DNA of 64,000 nt from NCBI RefSeq assembly GCF_051106095.1, contig NC_135783.1, positions 203,451,472-203,515,471 on the forward strand, written 5' to 3'. The notes under the pieces were generated by a model that saw only the letters and a list, made by a program, of their open reading frames with translations, made no database searches and was not told the origin of the DNA. Source of the stretch: Pogona vitticeps (taxonomy: Eukaryota > Chordata > Lepidosauria > Squamata > Agamidae). Of the stretch, positions 12,691-25,219 are shown piece after piece. A program made the translations under genes and the position numbers. Numbering within the stretch: the stretch's first letter is position 1; every line of letters starts with the position of its first letter.

Positions 12691-13245
12691 GAATCTGATT
12701 ATTCCCCTTTCAAAACTATGTTAATGGCCGGTCCTACATCTCACAGAAGCTAATTCCACAATTTATGTATACACACTAAGAAAAAGTACTTCCTGTTGTT
12801 TGTTCTGAATCTCCAACTATTCAGGTTCGCTGGATCGTCTGCAGTCTCTCCTATTATCAATATTCATACAAGTGAGTGACATACTGATTTGGGCCATAAC
12901 AACATATTTCCTGTCATAATTAACAAAATCTTCCCTCCGATATCTTACAAAGAGATACACTTTCATAACAGATACATGAGCAAATGCTTCTCTAGCTTCT
13001 CCATATTAGTACTGTATTTTATTCCCAATATACATTGAGAAAGATGCAGAAATGTAAGCACAAAAGGATTATAATTCTGCAGTGTGCATATATATTTTGC
13101 AGTGTGCATATACTGTATGTATATACCAGATTTGCCTCTGAAATCCCGAAATCTTCAACACATGAACGAAACCTAAGAGTAGTGTTCACTGCTCTGCTAG
13201 TCATTAGAGAAAGCTCACCACAGGGTGATCACACAAATTGATTGT

Positions 13246-13425
<180 letters not shown>

Positions 13426-13989
13426 GAACCTAAGTAGTTGATAGATAGATAATGAAGAATATACTGTAATGGCATAGGGATGGAAATCTAATTCATGACA
13501 AGTCCATCCACCTTAAATCTACATGGGTGTAGCTGCTATAAGCAGAATGCTAGTTGGCTCATGGTACCCTGAAGAGCAGAGCCAGGATCTGAAAAAATAG
13601 TATAGAGCAGCCAGTGCTCTATGTTGAATTTCTTCTTCTTTTTCCTGTTTTCTATTACCACAAAAAGTGTGCTTTTTTACCACAAGAGCTATAAACTTAT
13701 ATTTGCATATTATTTTCTCCGTAACAGTGTTATGTGGGAAGCTTTTAATAATCAGTACAAACAAAGACATTATTCCAAGTGCTCTGTGATTATTATGAAC
13801 CCTTTGCATGTCCACACAAGCTCTGTAACAGATCCAGGAGCAACAGAGGCCCAAGGCCCAAGGCTGCTCTTAAGCTCTTTATTAAAGATCCTTTCCATCA
13901 TCTCTAGCTCCCCAACTTGTCATTTCCGTGATCCTGAAGCAGGATCAAACTGAGCACATTCTCTTCTTTCCATACACCTGGAGTGTGTC

Positions 13990-14057
13990 TCTCTCTGTGT
14001 GTGTCTGTGTGTGTGTGTCTCTGTGTGTGTGTGTGTGTGTGTGCGCGCGCGCGCGCC
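13990..14057 (+). repeat. (TG)n interrupted, then (GC)n
   Basis: Alternating TG tract with TC interruptions ending in GCGCGCGCGCGC, in intron 2. Alternating purine-pyrimidine of this kind can adopt Z-DNA. Confidence 0.95.
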
Positions 14058-16019
14058 CTACTGGAATCCTTGGGGAGAGGTGGTCACAAAGGGGGGGGTG
14101 TGCGCGTGCACGCTCGCCCGCCAGCGCCTACAGCAGCTTAGCAGCAAGGCGTCACAGCGGCAAAATGGGTCTTATCAGGAAGAAGGCAGGAGAGACAAGC
14201 CAGCTGGAAGAGACCTGTCTCCTAATAATTTATTGGCAAAGCTCCAGGAAAGTGGCAGCTTAAAATAAACTGGCATGAAATGGGGTCATGGAAGAGTTCA
14301 GGAATTAATTGGGTGAAAAATAGTATTTGACTAGATGATCGGACTTGCATGACTAAATTGCAGCTGGAATGAGGAGACATATTAAAAGGACCCTCACATC
14401 CTCTGGGTCTCCTTCCCCTCCTCCTGCACAATTCTCTCCTGCCCCAGTCCCAATCAACCCTACCCCACTGTGCAGGGGAAGCTGGCGTGGAGCTGTCCAG
14501 CTTTTAGGGGTGCTGAAAGCATGGAAGGTGCCGAGGACCTTCCGTCGGCCCCAAAGGAAGCAGCTGCAATTGTCCTAGAAGAGGACAACGTCTGCTTTGC
14601 CAGGTGAAGACCGAGGAGGAGCAAGAGGACCCACTCCTGAAAGGAAATGAAGGCGTGCGGGTGCGAGGGCACGCGCGCACACACACCCTTTTTATTTCTC
14701 CGTTGGAGATCAATGCTTCCTCTTGCGGAGTCTACCCAGGCGTTAATTTCCACACCTGGCTAAGCCTCGACGAACGAATTGGAGGCAGGGGGTGAAATGG
14801 AAGAGAGAAGGCGAGCGGGAACAGACAAACAAACAGCCGCACCCGAACAATTTTTAAGGGTTGGCAGAATAAGACGACTCGACTCTATAGACAAATCCTA
14901 GAAGAAATCAAAAGGGAAACAATCAGATTTTCCCTTCAGATTCCTGAAGAATGGAAAACAGCTTCTCTGGGGTTCGCTGAGGTTACGGTGCTAAGGGAAG
15001 AAATCCAGGAAGGGAACTGGGTTTGTCTGTTTGGGGGAGAGGGGGAAATAAATCGTCTCCTGGCATCTTAAAGCCTAACAAACGAAGTATGTTTTTGTAG
15101 ACTTCAGTCCGCCTGAGCAGATGCCAAGGGAAGGAAGTCCCACTTAATTCAATGAGATTTATTTCCGTGTATAATTTTTGACAGCAGTTTTTTATATTGG
15201 TCAGTCTTGAGGATTGTGAGACATCCGGATCCTCACACACACAAAAATCGTATGTAGCTGTCACAAGGAAACTTAATATTTTATTATGAACTTGAAGGGA
15301 GGCCTAAAAAAGGTTGTATAGCATGACACTGAACAAGTTGTTTTGAAGAGAATTGAAGGCAAAGCCAAACTTGCTTAGAACGGCGACGCCTCTTCAGAGA
15401 GGAATTCAGCCTGCCTGTCGCACATTTGTGAGAAACTCTGCACGAAATCCATGAGCGAATTTTCAGCCAGGTTATCGCACGCCGGGAAGAAAACAGCAAC
15501 AGAGGAAAATGGAAGTGTGTCTGTCGGCATGTCTGAACTATTGAGGGTGGACGAGAAGAAATTCCTACAGCCACTTTACAAACCACACAGAGAGAAAGCA
15601 GACTGGGGCTGAATTATGGAAATCCAGCACCGTATTCTCTTCCTATTCCATTCTCTTAATGAAGCCAGAAGTGTAAACAAAGCTGGGTCTGCAGTGAAAC
15701 GATTGCTGGATGGAAGTAGAGAAAGAAAAGGTGTAGATGCTAGTCCGTAATAAAAAGCTGTATCCTGTGGAGAGCGGGACTACTCCGGAGCGAGAGGCTT
15801 AACCTTTGCAACTGGATCTTAGCTGTGTTCGATTGAAAGTAAGTCCCGCGATCTACTTGGTGGCAACCATACAACCGGCTTCCGTGCAGCTTAATCAGAA
15901 AGCAACACTCCCAGAGAGACAAGCGCTTGTTTCCTCTTCAATGCCGAGGGATTCTAATTTGCCAGCGCCAGTTACTGACCCACGTTCTCCTTTGGCAAAA
16001 GGGGGCCAAAGGTAAAACG

Positions 16020-17720
16020 AAACGGGCGTGGCTGTGAGGTGCGCTTCGGCCCCGCTCACTCCAGGTGGGTGGGTTTGGTTCCCAGAGGCCGAGAAGACGC
16101 TAGGGGGCGTGCTCAGCAGGCGGAGGCGGCGAGGGGAAGAGGGGTGCGGGGGGGGGGAGACTTCAGTCCGCCTGAGGGAGAAGGGAAGGGGGACGCCCAG
16201 AAGTCAGCTCCCCCCAGAGATATGGTGGGTGGGGCAGTTAGGAGAGAGAAGCCGGCCGGTGAGGGAAGGAAAGGCCCTGCGGGAGAGAAGGCGAACAGGT
16301 GGGGAGTGGGAGCGGGGAGACCCGTCCGAGGGCCAGAGGGCGGGAAAGGAGCAAGGGCGGCGGGGAAGAGGAGGAGGAAGAACAGGAAGAAGAAGAGGGG
16401 GACGAGGAGGTCGCCTCAGGCGAAAGGGAGGCGTATCCACGAAGGACACCGAGAGGACGAGGGAGCCAGAACACCCAAGAGAAAGGGCGGGCGGGCTGGG
16501 GGGTGGGAGTGGCAGGCGCCTAAAACAGCTCTGACAGGACTTGAGGCTCTCTGCCTTCCATCAGGGGCAGCGGGAAGGCGCCTGAAGGGGAGGCGAGGGA
16601 AACACACACACACACACACACACAGACACCCCTCCGTTCCACCCACCCACCCCGGCACACGCTGCGCGGGAGACCAGCCGGACACCGGAGGCGGGGAGAA
16701 GGAGCGGGCGGACGAGCGGGCGGGCAAGCGCGCACCTGCCCTCGAGGAACAATGGGGCTTGGGCGGCGCGGTTCCCCCTCGAGCAGCTCTGAAGGGGGGG
16801 CAGGGGGGGCGTTCCTCTAAAGGGCGGGAAGGCGCCCCACCCGCCTCTCCCCGGCGCCCGAGTGCCGAACCCGCGAATGCCAGCACACAACGAGGTTTTC
16901 CTCAGAGGAGGAAGGAATGGCGACGGATAAGCGGAATCCCGCCGATCAATTCAGTGTATTTTTTGACAGCCCTCCAAGACGAGGAAGGCGACAGCGAGGG
17001 GCCGGGCCAGGCACAAAAGCAACGCTTTCCCTGCCCCTGGGCTTCCCGCTTTCCCCTCCCCTCCTTTCATCCTTCGCCCTGGCAGGATAATCAGAGTAAT
17101 GACGGGGTGTTCATGCTTCACAACCCCGGCAGCCCTGTCAGGGTAAACGCTCCCCCCCCCCCGCCGCCCGCCTTGCTGCGGCGCGCCAAGCAATTCTTCT
17201 TGTGGCCGGTGATGATGCCGCCCGGCCTTATTCCACCTCACCCTTTTGTGGAGTATGTGTGTGCATGCTTGAATGTCTGTCTGCAAACCGTCTGGGCAAA
17301 AGCTATCGAGGCCGTCTGTGGCGCCTTCCTCCTTCCCTCTCTCCACCTGCAGCCCCGGCCGCTTTTCACTCACTCGCACCACCTCAGGGGTTCCAGGCAA
17401 ACGCCCGGCAGTTTCTGGGCAGGGAAAGCCCTCCACGTAGGGGGTCCCTGAGGGCGGAGGGCTTTCGGGAGGTCCTAAATAGCAAAGCGCTGCCATTAAG
17501 AGCAGCCGGGCGAGAGGAGACCGCGATGGCCGCGCGCGGGGGCGCGCGCTCTCAACCCGCCTCGCCTGTTCCCGCCTCACAGTTTGGAAGGGGCCCGGCC
17601 TCTCGCCATCCCTCCTCGCCCATTGAAAACCACCTGATTAAGCAACCTATATCCCCTCTCTCAGAATCATAGGCACAGACACCCGCCTACTCTCCCTCCC
17701 CCCTTTTGGCGCCTTCCGCT
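16020..17720. other. CpG-rich block in GAD1 intron 2
   Basis: Very GC-rich, with GGA/GAA-rich purine stretches (16,360-16,420), a (CA)n tract (16,600-16,624) and repeat-free segments at 16,900-17,250. A 470-codon plus-strand open frame crosses it but looks like a by-product of composition. The block lies just downstream of the first coding exon, where GAD1 CpG islands are known in mammals. Confidence 0.55.
16905..17250. promoter_or_regulatory. Candidate conserved element in intron 2
   Basis: Repeat-free sequence with GATCAATTCAGTG, GGATAATCAGAGTAATGACG and GGTGATGATGCCGCCCGG. It contains TAAT/ATTA-type sites in an otherwise GC-rich block. The assignment is an inference without alignment support. 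Confidence 0.25.
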
Positions 17721-18041
17721 CTAGGATCAAGCAGGGGGGCGGGCGTTTTCACCTTTCACCTGGGTCCCCTCCTGAGGCGGCAGCAGGAGCACCGGGGGTT
17801 CTTTGTTTAACGAAACAAAAGGAGAGCAGCCACCACCCGTGCCCAGGTTGCACAGATGGGGAGGTGCGCGTGTTTTGGAGGTGGGTGGGATGGAGTCAAG
17901 GCTTCCATGTTGGTCTTTGCGTTGTTGTTGTTGTTGCTGCTGCTGCTGAGAACCTCGGGGAGCCCCAGCTTAAAACGACGACTCATGCACGCGCGTTCTT
18001 TGTAAAACGAAGTCGGAACAGAACAGAAAAGCCAGACCTAC

Positions 18042-18173
18042 TTGTGGGGCGTAAATTCGTCGGGTTGGGATCCTGAGCCGTATTGGAGGAGGACGGATCC
18101 GAGGCGGCCATCAGGTTCAGAGCCCAGGGTTTCCTCCCTCAGGGTTTGCTCTGATTTCCAACAAAAGGATTTA
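18042..18173 (-). CDS. GAD1: GAD1 exon 2, start codon and first 23 residues
   Basis: The acceptor is a pyrimidine tract ending TTTGCAG at 18,174. After 62 bases of 5' UTR the ATG lies at 18,111-18,109. The 23 codons begin MAASDPSSSN and end NPTNLRPT, matching the mammalian GAD67 start (MASSTPSSS... and ...NTTNLRPT). The exon ends in phase 1 at ACA A, with donor GTAGGT. This N-terminal region of GAD67 is low-complexity and variable, so the Ser/Pro/Asn-rich differences are expected; the conserved NLRPT block fixes frame and identity. Intron 1 upstream is packed with microsatellites. Confidence 0.93.
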
Positions 18174-18400
18174 CTGCAAAGAAAGAGAAAAGCGGGTTTA
18201 AAGATCAGATGCTGGTTGGGGAAAGGGGCGGCGCGGGAAACGGATGATGGATACTGGCTTCTTCCCGCTCCACCCAGCGCTCACGGTCTAGTCGGAAGAC
18301 GTGACGGTCAAGAAGTGATCCTGCAGCCGACAACAAGCCATTCAACTCACTCGGAAGCAGCAGTTCTCGGTGGTGGGGTGAGGGTTGAGGGGTGTGCGCG

Positions 18401-18402
18401 CG

Positions 18403-18459
<57 letters not shown>

Positions 18460-18493
18460 CAGAGAGAGAGAGAGACAGAGAGAGAGAGAGAGC
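18401..18493 (+). repeat. (TC)n-(TG)n-(AG)n microsatellite
   Basis: Three adjoining dinucleotide arrays in GAD1 intron 1, about 230 bases upstream of the exon 2 acceptor. Confidence 0.97.
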
Positions 18494-18904
18494 AGTGACG
18501 GTGGGGGCAGCCTTGGGATGCCTGCACAAAAGGATTGTGTTGCACCTCCTGTTGGAAGACGCGTCCTTCTTTTTTTTTAAGAAAAAGGGAAGGGCCTTAG
18601 AGAGAGGCCACGCTGTCAACCTTCTTTCTGGAGATCCCCGACGAAACAGCTGGAAGCGGCAGACCAACCTCCTCGTTGGTTCTCCCTAGGCAGCGCCCGG
18701 TCTCTCGCCCACTCGGGAAAAGGAAAAAAATGTCTGGGCGACGACGAAGCTCCGGCGTTCCTTTTGCGGCTCCGGGGAATGGGCGGCGAGGTGCTGGGCG
18801 GAGGGCGGGTTTTCTGGACCAGAACCGACCGTCTGGGCCAATTACATCAACGGGCAACGAAGACAGGGCAGTTACGGTTCACGCCAAACGCGAAACCAAT
18901 TTCC

Positions 18905-18988
<84 letters not shown>
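18905..18988 (+). repeat. (AAT)n microsatellite
   Basis: About 28 uninterrupted AAT units in GAD1 intron 1 (ATT repeats in the transcript). Confidence 0.98.
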
Positions 18989-19814
18989 TTTTAAAAGCAG
19001 ACTTCAGACACGAGTCGCAACCACACAACAATAGGAGGGCAGAAGAGAAGGAGACGGCAGTGGCGATCGAGCCATTACAAAGCTGTAAACCCGCTAGAAG
19101 GAACTGTGGCAACCGCGTACCGCGTCCTCGAGTTTAATGAGAGCTTAGACTACAAAGCGTTGAAGGCAGCCTCTGGTTTGTGGGCAAAAAATGAGGGCGA
19201 CAGGAATCGCTAAATCCGTATATGGCGACCTCAGACCTATGCGAGACACCCAGAGCAAAATATATATATAACCGATCAGATATATATATAGGTGCACACC
19301 GCCACTCCCAATACAGATCAATGCGGCTGGGGGGGGGGACCCCAACAATTCGGTTTTCTGGTTTTGCAAATAAAATGTGACGTTCCTTTGATTGTCCTTC
19401 CCCGGGTTAGATCTCCATGTAAGGTCTTTGCACCACTTGTGAAGACATTTCGTTCGATGCCCAGCAGTCACTTCTGTCCCCTTGATGGTCGGAAGGAGCT
19501 GCAGATCAGTTCCAGCCCTTCTCCATCACTCGGAGCGCAACACCTTGGACGGCTGGGCGTTGTTTCGTCCCCCATCCGCGAAGAAACCTCCAAGGGCGAG
19601 CGTCAAATTAGTGGAGCGAGTTTTGTCTCTACCGAACGCTACATATAGTTGATCACACGTTACGAAACAGGGGGGAGGACAAAAGTTTTTCCCTAATGAC
19701 ACACATCCTGCAAATCAGACATTTTTTGGCGGGGTGGGGGGAGAAGAGGATGGACGATTCGTTTAGAGAATGTAATTTGCCTTCCCAAATCTTAATTGCC
19801 CAAAGCTCAGGCAA

Positions 19815-19816
<2 letters not shown>

Positions 19817-19888
<72 letters not shown>
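19817..19888 (+). repeat. (AG)n microsatellite
   Basis: About 36 AG units in intron 1, ending about 240 bases downstream of the exon 1 donor in the direction of transcription. A C15 run follows at 19,938. Confidence 0.98.
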
Positions 19889-19891
<3 letters not shown>

Positions 19892-20125
19892 CTCTAGACA
19901 AGCTAAGGAGGAGCAGAGTAACAGGTTACCGCCGTAACCCCCCCCCCCCCCCGCCTGCCAGGCTTTCCTCCAAATAGCCTTCTTTTCCAAATATCCCCTG
20001 GGGAAAGCCATATGAAGCCCACCTGGCCTAGAGCGTTACCCTCTAGAAAAAGAACCTTCCCCGAGGTAGGAAAAGAGAGAGCCTGTTTCATTTCGGGAAG
20101 GCAGTCAAAGGCGGCGAAGACTTAC

Positions 20126-20182
20126 CTGCCAAGGGCGCCAGAGCCAGCAGCAGCCCCCAGAGTCCGACACAGAAGATCGAGA
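20126..20182 (-). other. GAD1: Probable untranslated exon 1 of GAD1
   Basis: A strong splice donor (GGCAG|GTAAGTC) on the minus strand lies at 20,126/20,125, about 55 bases downstream of a TATAAA-type box. It faces exon 2, whose 5' end has a good acceptor but no start codon upstream of the ATG. The exon's 5' boundary is inferred from TATA spacing and could be off by tens of bases. The stretch can also be read as a short open frame with a hydrophobic segment, but no known protein fits, and a first non-coding exon is the simpler reading. Confidence 0.6.
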
Positions 20183-20204
20183 TATCCCAGCTTTGGAAGG
20201 ACTT

Positions 20205-20220
20205 GGCGTTTATAAACTCC
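20205..20220 (-). promoter_or_regulatory. TATA-type core promoter, probably of GAD1
   Basis: On the minus strand the sequence reads GGAGTTTATAAACGCCAA, with TATAAA at 20,214-20,209, inside CpG-rich DNA. Transcription would be expected to start near 20,182, just upstream of the proposed exon 1. Distance to the ERICH2 stop codon is about 12 kb. The role is inferred from position and motif only. Confidence 0.5.
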
Positions 20221-21869
20221 GCCACCGACGCCGCAGGAATACCAATGGAGCCCCTGGAATGCAAGGCGAGATGACCTTTCCCCACAAGCGCGCGCACACA
20301 CACCCGGACTTGGTGGGATTTGCTTTTTAAAAGCCTGGCTCGTCGGCTGATCGGCAGCGACGCAGGAGGCATGAGTCATAGCGTTGCCACCACCTCGTTT
20401 GCTCCAAGATGGAAAAGAAAACTAGATGGAGTTTGGGGTGGGTGAAGGCGTGCGTGCATTGGTGTTGTGGGGTGGGGTAGGAGTGCGGATGTTGACTACA
20501 AGGGGGGGGGGAAGGAATCACGCGCCTCCAAGTGTTGTGCCTTAGCAAGCTGGCTTGACTGACTTGCAGGTGCGGCTGTGGGTTCCTCCGGGAGGAACAC
20601 AGGAGGGCATGTGACGCCGCCGCCGTTGCAACTCGCTTATGGATCCAGATCACGCAGACAGGATTGACCCTAGGAACGGCGGAGCACCCTGCTTGCGACA
20701 CTCGGAGAGCGGGCAAGGGCCGGGGGGGTCGGGCCGCGAAGGAGACACGCGGCTCTCTCCTTCAAACCAAGACCGCCCGGGCTTTTAGCAGGAACTCCGA
20801 TCTCTTGCAGTCAGACGGTCTTCCTGTGTACAAATAACACTCCACTTTTCAAGGGGGACTTTTGCCCTCTTCCGCTCTTTAGACCTGCTTGATCCCAGCA
20901 TTTCCTCCTCGCCGTCTGGTCTGGACAGCAAACTCAGCTTCCGAACCCGAACCATGCCGCCCATTCTGTAGAGCAATGGTCTTCGAGGGGAGAAGCCTCA
21001 CTTCTCAATTCATTCGGAGGAGCTTAGAGAATTTTATAAAGCCCACCGACCATTTCCTGCGGTCCACGAAGGGGGAGGGAACGGGAAGAACCCAAGCTCT
21101 GGAAAACAAGGTTGCCGGTTTCCACTGGGAGGCGCCAACGAACCAAAGACGGAATGACTGCTGGTGGCTTAGTTTACAGGAACTACAGCAAAGACGCGGG
21201 GGTTTAGGAGGGCGTTCAGAAAAGCGTCGAGAATGTTACCTTGTGCTCCTTTTGTGCGCTTGTTAAAATCACCAGTGAAGAGGCGGACGGACAGACGGAA
21301 AACCTAAGTCCTGGCAAATCATCCTGCGTTTGAAGTGTGCAACTCCTCGCTAATGTGTGATGTTTTTAGCTTTAGCGCCGGGGAAGAGGCAGGCACAGAA
21401 GAAACCGATGTCCTTTTAAGGTGAACTAGGCAACCTTTGTGGCACGCGGAGGGGGAAGAGGGAAAAGGTGAGAAACGGTGTCCTGCAGATGAAGGGCAGA
21501 CGGCTACCATCAGTCAGTCCAGGCTCCTGTTCCGCGGCCTTTCCTAGGTGTCTGAAGGACTCGGCGAAAAGTAGGCTTATGGCGCTGGATCTGAGCGCAG
21601 AACGACGGGAGGACCGCAGAGTCCACCGGCGTAACCACTCACCGGTGCTCGAGAACCACCTTGTCCCTTGCAGCTATGCCCCCAACAAAGTCTCAGGCTC
21701 ACCGGCGCCAAGTGGTTTGGGATCCGAGAGGTACCAAGCTATCCGAGAGTCTCCATCCTTTCGCGGTATCCTCCTTCTCAGGCCCAGGCGGAACTTTTCT
21801 TTTCCTTTCCTTGCCTGACCAGCAAGAGCAGATCCTGCCCCGTTTGCCACGCATGTAGTAAGGACAGGG

Positions 21870-21871
<2 letters not shown>

Positions 21872-21930
<59 letters not shown>
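21872..21930 (+). repeat. (CA)n microsatellite
   Basis: About 28 CA units preceded by GCGCGCA, upstream of GAD1. Confidence 0.98.
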
Positions 21931-21932
<2 letters not shown>

Positions 21933-22399
21933 ATGTAAATTTTAACAGCGCGTTTGAAAAGGCACATATATAGAAAGATTAAAAAAACCTTCTCTATATA
22001 TAACACCGAGTCGGAAGGACATAAATGACAGAATTCTGTACTTCATCAAGATATTTCTTCCCCCTTTTCCTGGAAGAACAGAACAATAAATCGACCGATG
22101 GCTCCCATCTAGCTGGCAGGAGGGTATTGTTCCCCGGGCGGCCGCCGCGGGCGTGGGACGTGCTTGCCGGGAGAGCATCGATTTCAGCACCTCGGAGAGC
22201 GGCAGCGCTGGCGCCGTGGAGGCCCAGCAGTCGTGTTCCCTCCTCCCCAACCATCCTCCGGCTTACTCGCCTCACTGGCCGGTTCACGTCTTCAAGGGGT
22301 CAAGCCTCGGCCTCCGGAGTTTGTCCCAGGGCTACCTTAAAGCGGGTCGGGTGGGGAGCATCTTATTCGGATCCTCAGCTTCATGGGTGGTAAAAGGAG

Positions 22400-25215
22400 G
22401 GAGAGGAGAAGATTCAAACAAACAAACAAAAATCAAAAAAACAAACAACCCTGGTGGGGCTGCAGAAGCTCCGCTGAGTTTGCTTCCAGGAGGAAACACT
22501 GGCCCACCAGACCTGAAGCTACTTTAATTTTCACTAGAAACCCTAAGGTACGAAATGGTGCCTTAAGAAGACAGGTATAATTATTAAGGCATGGTGGCGC
22601 CTCTGAGGTCATGCTCAGCCCAGGAATTTATTTTCGGCAAGAGAGCCAGTGGTGTTCTCGCTCAATCCTTTTATACCTGTTTAGGCCTGTTCCCCCACTC
22701 CTTCTTGACTGCAGCAGCCCAATGTAAGATGGAAGGGACTCCACACACACCCTTTTTTTGCCATAATTCAATTACTATGCCATTTTCCTGCAAAGTATCA
22801 CTATCTTACCTTTCCAACAGACAAGTCTATCCGTTCTTGATCTAGAGCACCCATAATTATCAAGAAACGTGCCTATCAGAAAGGGAATAGGGAGCAGCAT
22901 CCTATCTTCTAACTGTCTCCAACTAAAGGCTGATAGCTCTTTGGAAAATAAGTTTGTTTTTTTTAACCGATGACGAAAAGGGAGAATTAAAACAACCAGT
23001 TTTTTTTAAAGTGCCGCTATTGAAAAAAAACACTATTTTAATAAAAAAAAAAAAGGAGAAACACTTGCAAACTCAGCTAGATACTTACAGGCTTAAGGAG
23101 GAACAGAAATTTGGGGAAATGGTTTTAAAGAGTAAATAATGTTACTGGACTGCAGATGCTTTAATGAAAACAAAACTGTATAGGGAAGCCCATTTTGCCT
23201 TATCACAAGTAATACTTTCAGTATAGTGAAGGACCCAACAACACTACTGAAAAACAAGCCAGATGTCAGCAAAATACTGAGAAAGAAGAAATGGAGCAAA
23301 GCCTTGCAGAACTCTTAACACCCTCTGGTTTAGAATATATATACTACTGAAAAACAAGCCAAGATGTCAGCAATATATATATACATGTATGTACAGTATA
23401 TGTATGCATGTATATCTATCTATCTCCGATATGTGAGATTTCCTCCAGGTGGCACTGTATCTCAATTTGAGACTGGGTTTGAGGCTTATTTTAATAGCTA
23501 TTCTGAAATTTATAAAACATAACACTTCTGACCAATTTGAAACATTAGAATTCTTATTACTGGAAAGGAGCCTGACATCAGTTGGGGGAAGAGAAGTACA
23601 GTACCTGATTTCTAAGTCTCATATCCATGCAGATGGTTTGTGAATGAACAGAACACCTTACAAAAACATCCTACTGAGCCAGCAGTATTAAGTGTACACT
23701 TGCACAATGTAGCTCTGTAGGTATTACGTTGGCATTGACGTTCCTTATATGAGTAGTCTACAATGTCCCTAAACTGTCACACATTGCAAAAGACATCAGA
23801 GGTAGCCTCTGGTCACAGCACATAACTAATTACTGATCAAATTAGGGATAGCCTTCTGAAATTGATCATTGTATTTACAGTGAAGAAATCAGGAACAATA
23901 GCATCAGTATGTGTAATAAATCCAGTTTGACATGTGAATCTTACATCTAAAACCTCCAAACTAAACAAAAAGAGATGGTTCAGGTGACTGTCACTGTTAC
24001 AGATCAGCAGGTTATCAGTTCTGACATTAGCTAATGCACTTGTGGAAGCCCCCCTTCAGCTCTTCTCTGCGTAATGCTGCTTGCCTGGTCACTCCTCTTA
24101 TGACAGGGCTTGCTTCTCGAGTGACGGTATACTCAACGGCTCACGAAGTTGTCTCAAATACAGCACTTTCTGTTTGCCTGGCCCTATCGCAAGGCTAAGT
24201 CACTCTTTGTAGTCTGAAGAGGAAAACGTTCTGCTAGATCAGCTTCCCATTTTAGTATGATTATAAAGAGCAAACAGCAAGTATAAACTCTAATAATATA
24301 AAACTAAAAACACTCCTTTAGTGTTTAATGCAAAAAGCTCTTAATAATCAGAAATGGCTGACTTAGTACCTTTCATATCGGAGCATGTTAGAAATAAAGA
24401 TAATTAACCACGTACATTGTGACAAAAATGGAGACAGGCAAAAATATAAATTTCTAATTGAACCTTACTAGGGCATGCATAGAGATGGATCCTAAGGATT
24501 CATAAGCAATAAAACAGAAAGGTATATTTTGGGTTAAACTGAATCAAGACATGGAAGATTTTGAATCAAACGTAATAGGTTGTGCCTTGCTCCCAAGTCA
24601 CATAGAATGCCATCATCACATAAGCCATGACGGTGATGGTTTTCTCCATTCTTCCTGGTGCTAGTTGTAGCAGTTGAAGCAATTGGATATTCCTTACATG
24701 ACAACCCAGAGGAGGCGGATGACTTCCAACATCATGTGGGCTGTAAATACCCTGTGAATTTTAGGCTGAACTTTACAGCAGCTATCCTAGGTGCTAAATT
24801 CGACCCCCAAAATAAGTTCAGCATCCTGGATAATGTCTTTAAATTCAGCCTAAAACCTGGTGTAGCTATATCACCCTGATGATACTGGAGTCAACAGCCT
24901 CCACTGGTATAATTTTCATGGCCATGTTATTGCAATAATACAGTATAGCTGTAATCCCTATAGACCCAAGTATCTCACTTCAGTTTACCACACCTCCAGA
25001 GCATTTATTCACCAACAGTGGCATTACAGAAAGTATGTGAGAGAGACTGATGTGCCCCACTACTGCCGTAAGCCCTCTGTCTCCAACAGAGCATAGTGAA
25101 GGAAGCCTTCTTATGATCCGCCATTTTACATCTAACCTTCATACCATGGGGAATGATCCAGCACATATGGATATAATATTATTGTGACATAATTTAAGAT
25201 ATTCTCCTCCATTTT
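22400..25215. other. Intergenic, AT-rich, no gene seen
   Basis: Composition drops sharply in GC past about 22.5 kb. A segment of about 35 bases (CTACTGAAAAACAAGCC...) is repeated at 23,245 and 23,344, followed by AT-dinucleotide stretches (23,330-23,430). An inverted pair TTTTAGGCTGAA / TTCAGCCTAAAA lies between 24,760 and 24,856. I see no exon. Confidence 0.6.
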
Positions 25216-25219
25216 TTAT

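Larger units (their letters stand above)
19900..22400. other. CpG-rich promoter region of GAD1
   Basis: GC- and CpG-rich DNA around and upstream of the putative exon 1. Apart from a (CA)n tract at 21,872-21,930 it has no clear repeat. Open frames in it lack family signatures. Confidence 0.55.

Noticed and set aside
16039-17451. 470-codon plus-strand open frame
   Set aside because: It lies in GAD1 intron 2 in CpG-rich DNA, reads as Arg/Gly/Pro-rich low complexity, crosses CA and homopolymer tracts and has no domain or splice context. GC-rich DNA has few stops.
20088-20372. Minus-strand frame with a signal-peptide-like hydrophobic stretch
   Set aside because: It overlaps the TATA box and the proposed untranslated exon 1 donor. 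No family is recognised and its start would lie upstream of the promoter.
24658-24879. 73-codon plus-strand frame
   Set aside because: No recognisable domain, no splice or promoter context; contains an inverted repeat and looks like chance.
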